Shown here: piece after piece, positions 1 through 10,860 of the stretch
Numbering within the stretch: position 1 is the first letter of the stretch
Layout of the letters: each line of letters starts with the position of its first letter
From: Clostridiaceae bacterium
GTDB lineage: Bacteria; Bacillota; Clostridia; Oscillospirales; Acutalibacteraceae
NCBI GenBank assembly: GCA_016290515.1
Contig: JAEEUJ010000002.1
Location: forward strand, 1 to 36,248
Length of the DNA stretch: 36,248 bases
Reading direction: 5' to 3'
Notes under the pieces: model-generated
The model's database searches: none
What the model was told of the DNA's origin: nothing
What the model saw: only the letters and a program-made list of their open reading frames with translations
Position numbers and translations under genes: made by a program

Positions 1-2
1 AG

Positions 3-1598
3 GGTCTTCTGAGTAACTCTGAGAGAAGAAAGTACGTCATCGACGTATGGACCGATATTACAGATAAGGTTTCCAAGGGTATTAAGGAAAATCTCGGCAC
101 GACCAATCCGATTTATATGATGGTTGACTCGGGCGCCAGAGGTTCGGAATCCCAGCTTCGTCAGCTGTGCGGCATGAGAGGACTTATTGCCAACACAGCA
201 GGTCAGGTTATCGAGGTTCCCATCAGAGCTAACTACCGTGAAGGTCTGAACGTACTTGAGTACTTCATCTCCTCGCGCGGTGCTCGTAAGGGACTTGCAG
301 ATACGGCTCTTCGTACCGCTGACTCGGGTTATCTTACCAGACGTCTCGTTGACGTTTCGCAGGATGTTATCATCCGCGAGGAAGACTGCCACTGCCACGA
401 CGGTATCGATGTTTACGATATCAAGGAAGGCAACGAGCTTATCGAAAGCCTTAAGGAAAGACTTACCGGCAGATATCTGCTCGAGGATTTCGTCGACGAA
501 AAGACCGGCGAGGTACTTGTTTCCAAGGACGTTATGATGGGCGACGAGGAAGCTACTCTTGTTGCCGATAAGGTTAACGCAAGAAAGAATCCCGACGACC
601 GTAAGATCAAGATTCGCTCACTTCTTACCTGCGAATCCGAGCACGGCGTATGCATCAAATGCTACGGCTCGAACCTTGCGACAGGCGGCCCCGTTACAGT
701 CGGTGAGGCTGTCGGTATTATCGCCGCTCAGTCAATCGGCGAACCCGGCACTCAGCTTACGATGCGTACCTTCCACACCGGCGGTGCTGCATCGAGTCAG
801 GATATCACTCAGGGTCTTCCCAGAGTTGAAGAGCTCTTTGAGGCCAGAAAGCCCAAGACTCTCGCTATCCTTTCTGAAATCGACGGCCGTATCTCGTTCA
901 GAGATATCAAGAAGAATGAGCATATCGTTGTTACCAACGACGAGACCGCGGACGAAAAGTCCTACCTCATTCCTTACGGCTATCATAAGAGATTCAATGC
1001 GGAAACCGACGAAAACGGCAATCCGATTTACGTAAAGAAGGGCACGGCTCTTACCGAGGGCTCGCCCAATCCTCACGATATACTTGCCATCAACGGCATC
1101 CACGCGGTTCACGACTACCTTATCAAGGAAGTTCAGAGAACCTACCGTATGCAGGGTGTTGATATCAACGACAAGCACATTGAGGTTATCGTCCGTCAGA
1201 TGATGAGAAAGCTCAAGATTGTCGATCCCGGTTCAACCCACTTCCTGCCCGGCGAAACCGTTGAGAAGGTTGACTTCAATATCGCCAACCGTAAGGCACA
1301 GGCAGAGTGCGAGCAGAAGGGCACGGATTTCGTTCCCGCAACCTGCGAGCCGGTACTTCTCGGTATCACCAAGGCTTCGCTTGCTACGGATTCGTTCCTG
1401 TCGGCCGCATCCTTCCAGGAGACCACAAGAGTTCTTACCGACGCCGCTATCAAGGGCAAGGTTGATCCGCTCATGGGTCTTAAGGAGAACGTTATCATCG
1501 GTAAACTGCTTCCTTCGGGAACAGGTATGCAGTGCTACAGCGACGTAGAGCTTGAAAGCGTCTATACTGCTACAACCGAATCGGTAAACGCCGAATAA
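3..1598 (+). CDS. rpoC: DNA-directed RNA polymerase subunit beta' (3' portion; 5' end outside window)
   Basis: Open frame from base 3 ([48 protein letters not shown]...). Contains RpoC motifs [28 protein letters not shown] and [17 protein letters not shown]. The ORF track starts only at an internal Met (117). Confidence 0.97.
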   Translation, partial: GLLSNSERRKYVIDVWTDITDKVSKGIKENLGTTNPIYMMVDSGARGSESQLRQLCGMRGLIANTAGQVIEVPIRANYREGLNVLEYFISSRGARKGLADTALRTADSGYLTRRLVDVSQDVIIREEDCHCHDGIDVYDIKEGNELIESLKERLTGRYLLEDFVDEKTGEVLVSKDVMMGDEEATLVADKVNARKNPDDRKIKIRSLLTCESEHGVCIKCYGSNLATGGPVTVGEAVGIIAAQSIGEPGTQLTMRTFHTGGAASSQDITQGLPRVEELFEARKPKTLAILSEIDGRISFRDIKKNEHIVVTNDETADEKSYLIPYGYHKRFNAETDENGNPIYVKKGTALTEGSPNPHDILAINGIHAVHDYLIKEVQRTYRMQGVDINDKHIEVIVRQMMRKLKIVDPGSTHFLPGETVEKVDFNIANRKAQAECEQKGTDFVPATCEPVLLGITKASLATDSFLSAASFQETTRVLTDAAIKGKVDPLMGLKENVIIGKLLPSGTGMQCYSDVELESVYTATTESVNAE

Positions 1599-1618
1599 TT
1601 CGCAAAATCAAATAATGC

Positions 1619-1648
1619 TTGACAATCAAAGGTTTTCAATGGTAAAAT
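1619..1648 (+). promoter_or_regulatory. Sigma-A-like promoter upstream of rpsL (TTGACA-N18-TAAAAT)
   Basis: TTGACA at 1619-1624 and TAAAAT at 1643-1648, 18-nt spacer, in the rpoC-rpsL intergenic region. Confidence 0.6.
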
Positions 1649-1661
1649 CTTTGATTGTGCG

Positions 1662-1713
1662 AGCAAAGGGAATACCCTTATATACTATTTATATAAAAGG
1701 TGTTCTCTTTGCT
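1662..1713 (+). promoter_or_regulatory. Long imperfect leader hairpin upstream of rpsL
   Basis: Outer arms AGCAAAG (1662-1668) and CTTTGCT (1707-1713) with further imperfect pairing of GGAATACC...TATATA with TATATAAAAGGTGTTCT. Confidence 0.45.
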
Positions 1714-1755
1714 GACACAAGTTGTCAAAAAATTTATTAACGGAGGTGAAAAAAC

Positions 1756-2178
1756 TTGCCGACATTTAACCAGCTCGTAAGAAACGGAAGAGAGACATCT
1801 GTTAAGAAGTCAAAGGCTCCCGCACTCGGAAAGGGTCTCAACTCGAAGAAGAACGTTATGACTGATAACGCTTCCCCGCAGAAGAGAGGTGTTTGCACGG
1901 TTGTCAAGACCGATACACCTAAGAAGCCTAACTCAGCTCTTCGTAAGCTTGCCAGAGTTCGCCTGACAAACGGAATCGAGGTTTCTGCCTATATTCCCGG
2001 CGTCGGACACAATCTTCAGGAGCACTCTGTTGTCCTGATCAGAGGCGGACGTGTTAAGGATCTTCCCGGTGTGCGTTACCACATCATCAGAGGAACACTT
2101 GATACTCAGGGCGTTACCGGCAGAATGCAGGCGCGTTCCAAGTACGGTGCCAAGAGACCCAAGGCCGCCAAGAAATAA
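1756..2178 (+). CDS. rpsL: 30S ribosomal protein S12
   Basis: [13 protein letters not shown]..., [39 protein letters not shown] start with upstream GGAGGTG. Confidence 0.98.
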   Translation: MPTFNQLVRNGRETSVKKSKAPALGKGLNSKKNVMTDNASPQKRGVCTVVKTDTPKKPNSALRKLARVRLTNGIEVSAYIPGVGHNLQEHSVVLIRGGRVKDLPGVRYHIIRGTLDTQGVTGRMQARSKYGAKRPKAAKK

Positions 2179-2217
2179 GGTTAGTCAGACCTTATAACCA
2201 ATTAAAGACAGAATCAT

Positions 2218-2264
2218 GCCGATAAGGTGTGTGTATTATATATAGTATGCGCCTTTTTGTCGGC
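2218..2264 (+). promoter_or_regulatory. Long imperfect leader hairpin between rpsL and rpsG
   Basis: GCCGATAAGGTGTGTGTA ... TATGCGCCTTTTTGTCGGC: GCCGA/TCGGC outer arms plus G-U-rich inner pairing and an AT-rich loop. Confidence 0.4.
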
Positions 2265-2320
2265 ACCACGGGTTTTGTCCGAGTACCTATGATATCATTA
2301 ATATGAAGGAGGGAAGCGAA

Positions 2321-2791
2321 GTGCCAAGAAGAGGCCAGATCGCAAAACGTGACGTTTTGCCGGATCCGCTTTACAATTCAAAGCTTGTAACAAGGCTTAT
2401 CAACAGCGTTATGCTCGACGGTAAGAAGGGCGTTGCACAGAAAATCGTCTATGATGCTTTCGACATTATCGCTGAGAAGACAGGCAAGGAGCCGTTGGAG
2501 GTATTTGATGCCGCAATGGAGAATGTTATGCCTGTTCTCGAGGTTAAGGCTCGCCGTGTAGGCGGTGCTACCTATCAGGTTCCCATGGAGGTTCGTCCCG
2601 AAAGAAGACAGACTCTGGGCCTGCGCTGGATCACTCTTTACGCTCGTGGCCGTTCGGAAAGAACGATGAAGGAAAGACTTGCCAACGAGATTATGGACGC
2701 TGTCAACGAGACAGGCGCTGCATTCAAGAAGCGTGAAGAGACCCACAGAATGGCAGAAGCAAACAAGGCTTTTGCACATTTCAGATGGTAA
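2321..2791 (+). CDS. rpsG: 30S ribosomal protein S7
   Basis: [28 protein letters not shown]... GTG at 2321 preceded by GAAGGAGG; the ORF-track start at 2303 overlaps the RBS. Confidence 0.97.
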   Translation: MPRRGQIAKRDVLPDPLYNSKLVTRLINSVMLDGKKGVAQKIVYDAFDIIAEKTGKEPLEVFDAAMENVMPVLEVKARRVGGATYQVPMEVRPERRQTLGLRWITLYARGRSERTMKERLANEIMDAVNETGAAFKKREETHRMAEANKAFAHFRW

Positions 2792-2824
2792 TTTTACCGA
2801 TTCATTTAATCTTTGGAGGAAAGT

Positions 2825-4906
2825 ATGCCAAGAAAGGTATCTCTTGAAAAAACAAGAAATATTGGTATTATGGCTCACATCGACGCCGGTAAAACTACCA
2901 CTACGGAAAGAATTTTGTTTTACACGGGTGTTAACCACAAGTTAGGTGAAACACATGACGGCGACGCTACCATGGACTGGATGGAGCAGGAGCAGGAGAG
3001 AGGTATTACCATCACTTCTGCCGCTACCACCTGTTTCTGGAAAGAGCATCGTATCAATATAATCGACACTCCCGGCCACGTTGACTTCACCGTTGAGGTA
3101 CAGCGTTCATTACGCGTGCTTGACGGTTCGGTTACCGTACTTTGCGCCAAGGGCGGTGTTGAGCCCCAGTCAGAGACCGTTTGGCGTCAGGCTGATGAGT
3201 ACAAAGTACCCAGAATGATCTATGTTAACAAGATGGATATTATGGGCGCGGATTTCTACAGAGTTCTCAACATGGTTGATGAGCGCTTTAAGTGCAATCC
3301 TGTACCTATCCAGCTTCCCATCGGCTCTGAAGACACCTTCAGGGGAATTGTTGACCTCGTAGAGATGGACGCTGAGATTTATTACGACGATCTCGGTAAA
3401 GATGTCCGCCGCGAGCCTATTCCCGATGACATGAAGGAGTTGGCGCAGGAATACCGCACCAAGCTCATTGAGCAGGTCGTTGAAAACGACGAGGACCTTA
3501 TGATGGCTTATCTTGAAGAGGGAACGGAGCCTTCCGTAGCCGATATCAAGAGAATCATCCGTAAGGCTACCATTGCCAACGAAATGGTGCCGATCACCTG
3601 CGGTACTTCTTACAGAAACAAGGGCGTTCAGCCCCTTCTCGACGCTATAGTTGACTATATGCCCGCTCCGACGGACGTTGAATCAATCAAAGGCGTCAAT
3701 CCCGATAACGACAACGAGGAAGAGAGACATTCTTCCGACAGCGAACCGTTCGCGGCTCTTGCGTTCAAGATTGCTACGGACCCGTTTGTCGGCAAGCTCT
3801 GCTTCTTCAGAGTTTACTCGGGTACATTAAATGCAGGTTCGACCGTTTATAACTCCGTCAAGGACGGCAGAGAGAGAATGGGACGAATCCTTCAGATGCA
3901 CGCTAACCACAGAGAGGACCTTGAAACCGTTTATTCCGGCGATATTGCCGCAGCGGTAGGTCTTAAGAACACCACTACCGGTGACACTCTCTGCGACGAG
4001 AAGCATCCCATTATCCTTGAGTCGATGAACTTCCCGGATCCTGTTATCCGCGTTGCCATCGAGCCTAAGACTAAGGCAGGTCAGGAAAAGATGGGTATTG
4101 CGCTTCAGAAGCTTGCTGAGGAGGATCCCACCTTCAAGTGCTACACTGACGAGGAAACGGGTCAGACTATTATTGCCGGTATGGGTGAGCTTCACCTTGA
4201 AATTATCGTTGACAGAATGCTTCGTGAATTCAAGGTTGAGGCAAATGTCGGTAAGCCTCAGGTTGCCTACAAGGAAACCATCAGAGCTGCCGCCACATCC
4301 GATACCAAGTACGCCCGTCAGTCAGGCGGTAAGGGCCAGTACGGTCACGTTAAGATCAACATTGAGCCCAACCCCCACGGCGGTTACGAGTTCGTCAACA
4401 ACATCGTCGGCGGTGCAGTTCCCAAGGAATACATTGAGCCCACCAATCAGGGTATTCAGGGCGCAATGCAGGCCGGTGTTCTCGCAGGCTACCCCGTAGT
4501 TGACGTTAAGGTAACTCTTTTCGACGGTTCGTACCACGAGGTTGACTCTTCCGAAATGGCGTTCAAGATTGCCGGTTCTATGGCATTCAAGGATGCATCC
4601 AAGAAGGCAAACCCCGTTATCCTTGAGCCTATTATGAAGGTTGTAGTTATCGTTCCCGAGGAATATATGGGCGACGTTATCGGCGACCTCAACTCGAGGA
4701 GAGGCGACATTCAGGGCTTCGAGGATCGCTCGGGCGTTAAGCAGATTAATGCTCACGTTCCGCTGTCCGAGATGTTCGGCTACGCCACCGACCTTCGTTC
4801 CAAGACACAGGGCAGAGGTCAGTACGTTATGGAGCCCGACGGCTATAAAGAGGTTCCGAAGTCAATTTCAGAGAAAATTATCAGCGAAAGATCCAAGAAA
4901 GAATGA
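2825..4906 (+). CDS. fusA: Translation elongation factor G
   Basis: [59 protein letters not shown]. Start ATG 2825 with TGGAGGA upstream. Confidence 0.98.
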   Translation: MPRKVSLEKTRNIGIMAHIDAGKTTTTERILFYTGVNHKLGETHDGDATMDWMEQEQERGITITSAATTCFWKEHRINIIDTPGHVDFTVEVQRSLRVLDGSVTVLCAKGGVEPQSETVWRQADEYKVPRMIYVNKMDIMGADFYRVLNMVDERFKCNPVPIQLPIGSEDTFRGIVDLVEMDAEIYYDDLGKDVRREPIPDDMKELAQEYRTKLIEQVVENDEDLMMAYLEEGTEPSVADIKRIIRKATIANEMVPITCGTSYRNKGVQPLLDAIVDYMPAPTDVESIKGVNPDNDNEEERHSSDSEPFAALAFKIATDPFVGKLCFFRVYSGTLNAGSTVYNSVKDGRERMGRILQMHANHREDLETVYSGDIAAAVGLKNTTTGDTLCDEKHPIILESMNFPDPVIRVAIEPKTKAGQEKMGIALQKLAEEDPTFKCYTDEETGQTIIAGMGELHLEIIVDRMLREFKVEANVGKPQVAYKETIRAAATSDTKYARQSGGKGQYGHVKINIEPNPHGGYEFVNNIVGGAVPKEYIEPTNQGIQGAMQAGVLAGYPVVDVKVTLFDGSYHEVDSSEMAFKIAGSMAFKDASKKANPVILEPIMKVVVIVPEEYMGDVIGDLNSRRGDIQGFEDRSGVKQINAHVPLSEMFGYATDLRSKTQGRGQYVMEPDGYKEVPKSISEKIISERSKKE

Positions 4907-4923
4907 TAATTTTATAAAAACGC

Positions 4924-4952
4924 TTGATATTTTAACAAGTTTTTGATAAAAT
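4924..4952 (+). promoter_or_regulatory. Sigma-A-like internal promoter upstream of tuf (TTGATA-N17-TAAAAT)
   Basis: TTGATA at 4924-4929, TAAAAT at 4947-4952, 17-nt spacer in the fusA-tuf gap. Confidence 0.6.
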
Positions 4953-5009
4953 ATTTTGCGGCAGATTAATTAAACAATTTTTATCCACTGTTTAAGGAGG
5001 AAAATTCTA

Positions 5010-6203
5010 ATGGCAAAAGAACATTTTAACCGAACCAAACCCCATGTTAATATCGGTACTATCGGTCACGTTGACCACGGTAAGACCACATTAACAGCTG
5101 CTATCACCAAGACACTCGCTTCTAAGGGTCAGGCTGACTTCGTTGACTACGCTAACATCGATAAGGCTCCCGAAGAGAGAGAGCGCGGCATTACAATCAA
5201 TACTGCTCACGTTGAGTATGAGACTGACGCTCGTCACTATGCTCACGTTGACTGCCCCGGCCACGCTGACTACATTAAGAACATGATCACCGGTGCTGCT
5301 CAGATGGACGGCGCGATCCTCGTTATCGCTGCTACCGACGGCCCGATGGCACAGACCAAGGAGCACCTTCTTCTTGCCAGACAGGTTGGCGTTCCGGCAA
5401 TCATCGTTTTCCTTAACAAGGTTGACCAGGTTGACGATCCCGAACTCCTTGAGCTCGTTGAGATGGAAGTTCGTGAGACTCTTGCTGAGTATGAGTTTGA
5501 TGAGGACTGCCCGATCATCAAGGGTTCAGCTCTTAAGGCTCTTGAGTCAAACGATCCTAACTCTGATGACGTTAAGTGCATCTGGGAACTCATGGACGCT
5601 GTTGACAGCTATATCCCCACTCCCGACCGTAAGGCTGACCTTCCGTTCCTTATGCCTGTTGAGGACGTTATGACCATCACAGGCCGTGGTACGGTTGCTA
5701 CCGGCAGAGTTGAGCGTGGACAGCTTAAGCTCGGCGAAGAAGTTGAAATCGTTGGTCTTAAGGACGAGAAGTCAAAGACAGTTGTTACCGGTATCGAGAT
5801 GTTCAGAAAGATCCTCGATTACGCTGAGGCAGGCGACAACATCGGCGCACTCCTTCGTGGTGTTGACAGAAAAGGTATTGAGCGCGGTCAGGTTCTTTCC
5901 AAGCCCGGTTCAATTCATCCTCACACCAAGTTCAGAGGTCAGGTTTACGTTCTTACTAAGGACGAGGGCGGCAGACATACTCCGTTCTTCAACAACTATC
6001 GTCCCCAGTTCTATTTCAGAACTACCGACGTAACCGGTATCATCACTCTTCCCGCAGGCACTGAGATGTGCATGCCCGGCGATAACGTAGAGATGGACGT
6101 TGAGCTTATCACTCCTATCGCTATCGAGGAAGGCCTTCGTTTCGCTATCCGTGAGGGCGGCAGAACGGTTGGTTCAGGCGTTGTTATCGCTATCAACGAA
6201 TAA
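5010..6203 (+). CDS. tuf: Translation elongation factor Tu
   Basis: [34 protein letters not shown], full length with canonical C-terminus [15 protein letters not shown]. Confidence 0.98.
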   Translation: MAKEHFNRTKPHVNIGTIGHVDHGKTTLTAAITKTLASKGQADFVDYANIDKAPEERERGITINTAHVEYETDARHYAHVDCPGHADYIKNMITGAAQMDGAILVIAATDGPMAQTKEHLLLARQVGVPAIIVFLNKVDQVDDPELLELVEMEVRETLAEYEFDEDCPIIKGSALKALESNDPNSDDVKCIWELMDAVDSYIPTPDRKADLPFLMPVEDVMTITGRGTVATGRVERGQLKLGEEVEIVGLKDEKSKTVVTGIEMFRKILDYAEAGDNIGALLRGVDRKGIERGQVLSKPGSIHPHTKFRGQVYVLTKDEGGRHTPFFNNYRPQFYFRTTDVTGIITLPAGTEMCMPGDNVEMDVELITPIAIEEGLRFAIREGGRTVGSGVVIAINE

Positions 6204-6225
6204 TTAATTCGCTAATAACACTAAT

Positions 6226-6254
6226 AAAAGGACAAGCGCAAGCTTGTCCTTTTT
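6226..6254 (+). terminator. Rho-independent terminator after tuf
   Basis: AAAAGGACAAGC-GCAA-GCTTGTCCTTTT hairpin with T-rich tail. Confidence 0.85.
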
Positions 6255-6301
6255 GTTTTGCTGTAATCTCCTTAAACATTATCACTTAGAACAGATACAA
6301 T

Positions 6302-6327
6302 AAAAAGCTCCCGTATGGGAGCTTTTT
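6302..6327 (-). terminator. Bidirectional-looking terminator for the minus-strand antiporter gene
   Basis: AAAAAGCTCCC-GTAT-GGGAGCTTTTT, 17 bp beyond the minus-strand stop at 6345. Confidence 0.8.
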
Positions 6328-6344
6328 GGTTTGTTTATGAAAAT

Positions 6345-7526
6345 CTATGCCTGCTTCTTTTTCTCTTTTGCGTAGAGCGTTTTGAGTATTATAGGCGTTA
6401 GAATTGACGAGGTTAAAATCAGCAGAATGACGGGCGTGAAATACGACGACGGGATTATTCCGCTCGAAAGACCCTTCTGCGCCACGATAAGCGCAACCTC
6501 GCCGCGCGTCATCATACCGATACCGATTTTAAGCGAGTCGTTGTTGTTGAATTTGCAGAGCTTCGACATTGCGCCGCAGCCGATGATTTTACACACCATA
6601 GCGACTATAACGAAACCGACCGCGAACAGAATAAGCTCGGGCGAGATTTTCTCAAGATCGGTCTTAAGTCCGATACTCGCGAAGAAAATCGGTCCGAAAA
6701 GCATATACGACGATATATCCATTTTCTCGGCTATATAGTCCGAGTCGTGAACACTGCAGAGTATTATACCCGCGACGTAAGCGCCCGTGATGTCTGCGAT
6801 GCCGAAAAAGCGTTCTGCGACAAACGCGAGACCGAAGCATATCGCAAGTCCCATAATGGGAATACGTCTTGTGTGAGGCCACATCTTGTCCGTAAAGCGG
6901 AAAACCTTATAAATGACATAGCCTAAAACGAGCGCGAATACGAAGAAGAGCACGGTCTTCAATACAACCGTCAGCGGCTTTACCTCGCCGCCGTTGATAC
7001 CGATTACAAAGGTCAGCACGATAATACCGATAACGTCGTCGATTATGGCGGCGCTTAAAACCGTAGTGCCGACAACAGTGCCGATTTTGCCGAGCTCCTT
7101 GAGGGTCTGAACGGTGATGCTGACGCTCGTTGCGGTCATTATAACGCCGATAAATACCGCCTTGTAAAATTCGGGACTGCCCCACGGCGATACTCCGTAG
7201 AACGCGAAGTACAGCAGTGTTCCGCCGACAAGCGGCACGAACACACCCGCGCAGGCAATTAAAAACGCCTTTGCGCCCGTACGTACGAGGTCCTTGAGAT
7301 TGGTCTGCAGCCCTGCCGAGAACATAAGCAGTACAACGCCTATTTCCGCCATCTGCGTCAGAAAATCGGTTTGCGCCACCCAACCGAGAAGGCTCGGTCC
7401 GAGCACAACGCCAGCGAGTATTTCACCGACGACCTGAGGCGCTTTGAGTTTACGCGCTATAATGCCGAACAGCTTGGCCGTAATTACTATTATACAAAGA
7501 CTTTTGAATATGGAGTAAGTTTCCAT
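6345..7526 (-). CDS. CPA2-family cation:proton antiporter (Na+/H+ exchanger domain)
   Basis: KLKAPQVVGEILAGVVLGPSLLG, TATSVSITVQTLKELGK, MMTRGEVALIVAQKG; many hydrophobic segments. Confidence 0.92.
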   Translation of the reverse strand: METYSIFKSLCIIVITAKLFGIIARKLKAPQVVGEILAGVVLGPSLLGWVAQTDFLTQMAEIGVVLLMFSAGLQTNLKDLVRTGAKAFLIACAGVFVPLVGGTLLYFAFYGVSPWGSPEFYKAVFIGVIMTATSVSITVQTLKELGKIGTVVGTTVLSAAIIDDVIGIIVLTFVIGINGGEVKPLTVVLKTVLFFVFALVLGYVIYKVFRFTDKMWPHTRRIPIMGLAICFGLAFVAERFFGIADITGAYVAGIILCSVHDSDYIAEKMDISSYMLFGPIFFASIGLKTDLEKISPELILFAVGFVIVAMVCKIIGCGAMSKLCKFNNNDSLKIGIGMMTRGEVALIVAQKGLSSGIIPSSYFTPVILLILTSSILTPIILKTLYAKEKKKQA

Positions 7527-7672
7527 TAATACATTTCCTTCTTTCCTGAAGCCTTATGTATTGTATCACAATATATTTTTTTTTCAAGTAACATTTGTTA
7601 TATAAAAATAACTCTTTTATTAACGGAATTTGTGCTGTATAATGATAGCATAAAGGATAAGGAGCGTTGAAC

Positions 7673-8878
7673 GTGAAAACGAATGCAACCTACTTCGTAA
7701 ACGACGAAAAAGAGCCGTTGAGATACGGAGAAATCAATCTTATAAATCCTCCGCGTCAGCGGCTTCGCGGCGAGCAGGCGAAAGAGGGCGTTGAGGCGAT
7801 ACCCGTGTTCTGCGGCTTTTGCGGAACGGACTTTGAGCTTATGAAAATGGGTTCACGCTCAGAGCTTGACGCCAAGTTTCCCGAAGGTGAAAAGAGACTT
7901 ATCAACGGTCACGAGGGCGTGGTTTACGTGCCCTCGGAAAAGCGTTTTGCCATTGTGCTTATCCGCGGCGGCGACAGTGTCGACCCGACGCGTTTTACCG
8001 AGGATGAAAGCTATTTTGAATATGGCTGCGACGGCGCAGACGGACTTTTCAGCGACAGGAATTACTTCAATCCCGATATGCTTCTGCATATTCCTGCCGA
8101 GTACGAAAAGCTCGATAAGCTGCCGCTTTCGGTGGCGAAAAGGCTTGTGTTCAGCGATCCTTATGCCTGCGCTATTTTCCAGCATGAGAGAATGTGCGAC
8201 ATAGGCTCGGCGCAGAATTTCCGCGTAATTATGGCGCGCGACAAGTGTGACGAAACGACGGCGAGAAAGACCGCCGAGAACGAAACGTTCAGGAATACCG
8301 TAATCTACGGCTTAGGCACAACGGGGCTTTTTATCGGTGACCAGATACGCCGCCATCATCCCGACGCGAGGATTCTGTTTGTCGCACGAAGTGATGAAAA
8401 CTCGGAAAAAGCGATTTTTGCAAAAGACACAGTCAGCGCGGACTATATGAGCGTTGCAGGACTTGATGAGGCTGATATTGCAGAAAAGATAAAGGCGTTC
8501 TTCGGCTCAACTGCAAGCGTATTTGTCGGCACCAGCGGCAACGAGGTCGAATCGAGAATTGCGTTTGAATACGGCGTGCTCGGCTGCAACGGTATTTACG
8601 ACAGCTTTTCACTCGGCCCAAAGGTCAGCTTTGACACAATGCCCTTCGGCTTCAGAAATCACGTGATTCTCTCGTCGATAAACTTCACTCAGAAGCATAT
8701 GCAGACCGCTATTGAGATACTTTGTCAGAGCAGATTCGACGAGCTTGTGCGCCTTATCGACAAGGACGAATTTATCTCGGATCCGATTGACGCTTACGTA
8801 AACAAAATCTATTCCAAGGCCGCACCGCTGAAAACTGCGGTTATCTGGAACGAAAAATACATTGACAAGGACAGATAA
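7673..8878 (+). CDS. Glucose-dehydrogenase-like medium-chain dehydrogenase
   Basis: FCGFCGTDFELMKMGSR, NGHEGVVYV, VIYGLGTTGLFIGDQIRR Rossmann motif. GTG 7673 has better RBS spacing than TTG 7667. Confidence 0.75.
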   Translation: MKTNATYFVNDEKEPLRYGEINLINPPRQRLRGEQAKEGVEAIPVFCGFCGTDFELMKMGSRSELDAKFPEGEKRLINGHEGVVYVPSEKRFAIVLIRGGDSVDPTRFTEDESYFEYGCDGADGLFSDRNYFNPDMLLHIPAEYEKLDKLPLSVAKRLVFSDPYACAIFQHERMCDIGSAQNFRVIMARDKCDETTARKTAENETFRNTVIYGLGTTGLFIGDQIRRHHPDARILFVARSDENSEKAIFAKDTVSADYMSVAGLDEADIAEKIKAFFGSTASVFVGTSGNEVESRIAFEYGVLGCNGIYDSFSLGPKVSFDTMPFGFRNHVILSSINFTQKHMQTAIEILCQSRFDELVRLIDKDEFISDPIDAYVNKIYSKAAPLKTAVIWNEKYIDKDR

Positions 8879-8880
8879 GT

Positions 8881-9906
8881 ATGAAGGCAATTCAGATTAC
8901 AAAACCTTATGAAATAGGAATAATTGAAAAGGAAAAGCCAGTCGCAAAGGAAGGCGAAGCACTTTTAAGAGTGCTTTACTGCGGTATCTGCGGCGCGGAT
9001 GTGGCTTCGTTTACGGGCAATCAGCCCTTCACGACCTACCCGCGTATTCCCGGTCACGAATTCTCGGCGCAGATAGTCAGCGTGCCTGAAAACGGTAAGG
9101 GCTTCAAGGCGGGAGATATAATCACCTGCAACCCGTATTTCAACTGCGGCGAGTGCTACGCCTGCAAACGCGGTATCGTCAATGCCTGCCACGATAATCA
9201 GACTATGGGCGTTCAGCGGGACGGCAGCTTTCAGGAATATATCACCATACCCGTTGAAAGACTGATTGACGGCAAGGGTCTTAACGGAAAACAGTTGGCT
9301 CTCATTGAACCGTTTTCGATAAGCGCTCACGCTCTTTCGAGAGCTGAGGTTAAAAAAGGTGACAACCTGCTGATTATGGGCGCGGGACCTATCGGTCTGT
9401 TCGCACTTTTAAGGGCAAAATCAATGGGCGCAAGAGTTGCGATTGCCGACCTGCTTGAAAGCAGACTTAACCTCGCAAAAGAGTACGGCGCGGATATGAT
9501 AATCAACAGCAAAACCGACGATTTCTCTGTAAAGTGTAAAGACTTTACAGACGGTCAGAGCTTTGACGTATGCGTTGAAGCCTGCGGTGCGCCCGAAACC
9601 TTCCTTGCCTGCATAGACGAGGCTGCACACGGCGCCAATATCATACTCATAGGCAACGGAAAAAGGGAGACTACCTTCGTTCATTCGATAATACTCAAGA
9701 AGGAATTAAATATTTTCGGAAGCCGTAACGCCTTCACCCGCGACTTTGAAACTCTTATTGACCTTGTAGCTTCCGGCTCGGTTGACGTGACAAAAATGAT
9801 TACCGACGTTTACGATTTTGAAAATGCAAAAGCAGCTTTCGATTTACTTGTCAATAACGACGGCTCAATTAACAAGCTGCTTATTAAATTTTCCGATGCC
9901 GGATAA
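8881..9906 (+). CDS. Zinc-dependent alcohol/polyol dehydrogenase (MDR family)
   Basis: LYCGICGADVASF, RIPGHEFSAQIV, CGECYACKRGIVNAC structural Zn site, MGAGPIGLFALLRAKSMGA. Confidence 0.9.
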   Translation: MKAIQITKPYEIGIIEKEKPVAKEGEALLRVLYCGICGADVASFTGNQPFTTYPRIPGHEFSAQIVSVPENGKGFKAGDIITCNPYFNCGECYACKRGIVNACHDNQTMGVQRDGSFQEYITIPVERLIDGKGLNGKQLALIEPFSISAHALSRAEVKKGDNLLIMGAGPIGLFALLRAKSMGARVAIADLLESRLNLAKEYGADMIINSKTDDFSVKCKDFTDGQSFDVCVEACGAPETFLACIDEAAHGANIILIGNGKRETTFVHSIILKKELNIFGSRNAFTRDFETLIDLVASGSVDVTKMITDVYDFENAKAAFDLLVNNDGSINKLLIKFSDAG

Positions 9907-9927
9907 AATCAAGGACGGTGTTACGTT

Positions 9928-10800
9928 GTGATTATAATTGACGCCCACACTCATCTGTGGAAAAAGCAGGACGGCCGCTGTCAGAACGGCCCCGTGAAAT
10001 CTCTTGAAAACGGCAGAAGCGACTTCGGCGGCGAGGTCCGTCAGATGATGCCTCCGTATATGCTTGACGGTGAAAACAACGTCGAAATGCTGATTTCAAA
10101 TATGGACTATGCCTGTGTCAGCGGTGCCGTAATGACGCAGGAGGTGCTTGACGGTAATCAGGACGAATACCTGCTTGAAGCAAAGGCAAAGTTCCCCGAT
10201 CGCATTAAAATCTGCTCTCTTTACGATGAGGGTATGCCTTATACTCTTGACGGCTTCGACGGAATAAAGCTTTGCGCCTGCAAGCTTGACGAAAAGGATC
10301 TGACTAAGCATTTTGAAGTTTTCAAGGCGGCAAATGACGCGGGCAAATTTGTTTCAATCGACCTTGCCGACGGCGATAAGCAGACCGCGTCCTTGCGCGA
10401 AATAATCGGTCATCTGCCCGATCTGAGAATTGCGATAGGTCACTTCGGTATGGTGACGACTGACGGCTGGACCGAGCAGATAAAGCTCGCGCGCAGCAAA
10501 AATGTTTTCGTCGAATCGGGCGGTATAACCTGGCTGTTCAATTCGGAGTTTTATCCCTATCCCTCGGCAGTCAGGGCTATCAACGAAGCGGCTGATATCT
10601 GCGGCTTCGATAAGCTTATGTGGGGCAGCGACTACCCGAGAACAATGGTTGAAATAACCTATAAAATGAGCTTTGATTTTGTGCTTAAAACAAATGAAAT
10701 CAGCGAAGCGGACAAGTTGAAATTCCTTGGCAAAAACGCCGTTAAATTCTACGGCTTTGATAATGTAAAAGAAATAAAACCGATTAAGAATATGCTGTAA
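9928..10800 (+). CDS. Amidohydrolase_2-like TIM-barrel metal-dependent hydrolase
   Basis: MIIIDAHTHLWKKQDG (HxH near N-terminus), LRIAIGHFGM, LMWGSDYPRTMVE (metal-binding Asp). Confidence 0.85.
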   Translation: MIIIDAHTHLWKKQDGRCQNGPVKSLENGRSDFGGEVRQMMPPYMLDGENNVEMLISNMDYACVSGAVMTQEVLDGNQDEYLLEAKAKFPDRIKICSLYDEGMPYTLDGFDGIKLCACKLDEKDLTKHFEVFKAANDAGKFVSIDLADGDKQTASLREIIGHLPDLRIAIGHFGMVTTDGWTEQIKLARSKNVFVESGGITWLFNSEFYPYPSAVRAINEAADICGFDKLMWGSDYPRTMVEITYKMSFDFVLKTNEISEADKLKFLGKNAVKFYGFDNVKEIKPIKNML

Positions 10801-10860
10801 AAAAGGCATAAGAAAATAATGAAACGGAAGCATTTCAGATTGCATTTCAGGAGGAGCACT

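Noticed and set aside
413-1498. Antisense and alternate-frame ORFs inside rpoC (256-537, 413-658, 559-1035, 732-1178, 1196-1498, 1219-1548)
   Set aside because: They overlap a strongly conserved gene, have no RBS or recognisable motifs, and fit the usual by-product of biased codon usage in highly expressed genes.
2378-2938. 186-aa antisense ORF across rpsG/fusA
   Set aside because: Fully antisense to ribosomal genes and no family motif recognised.
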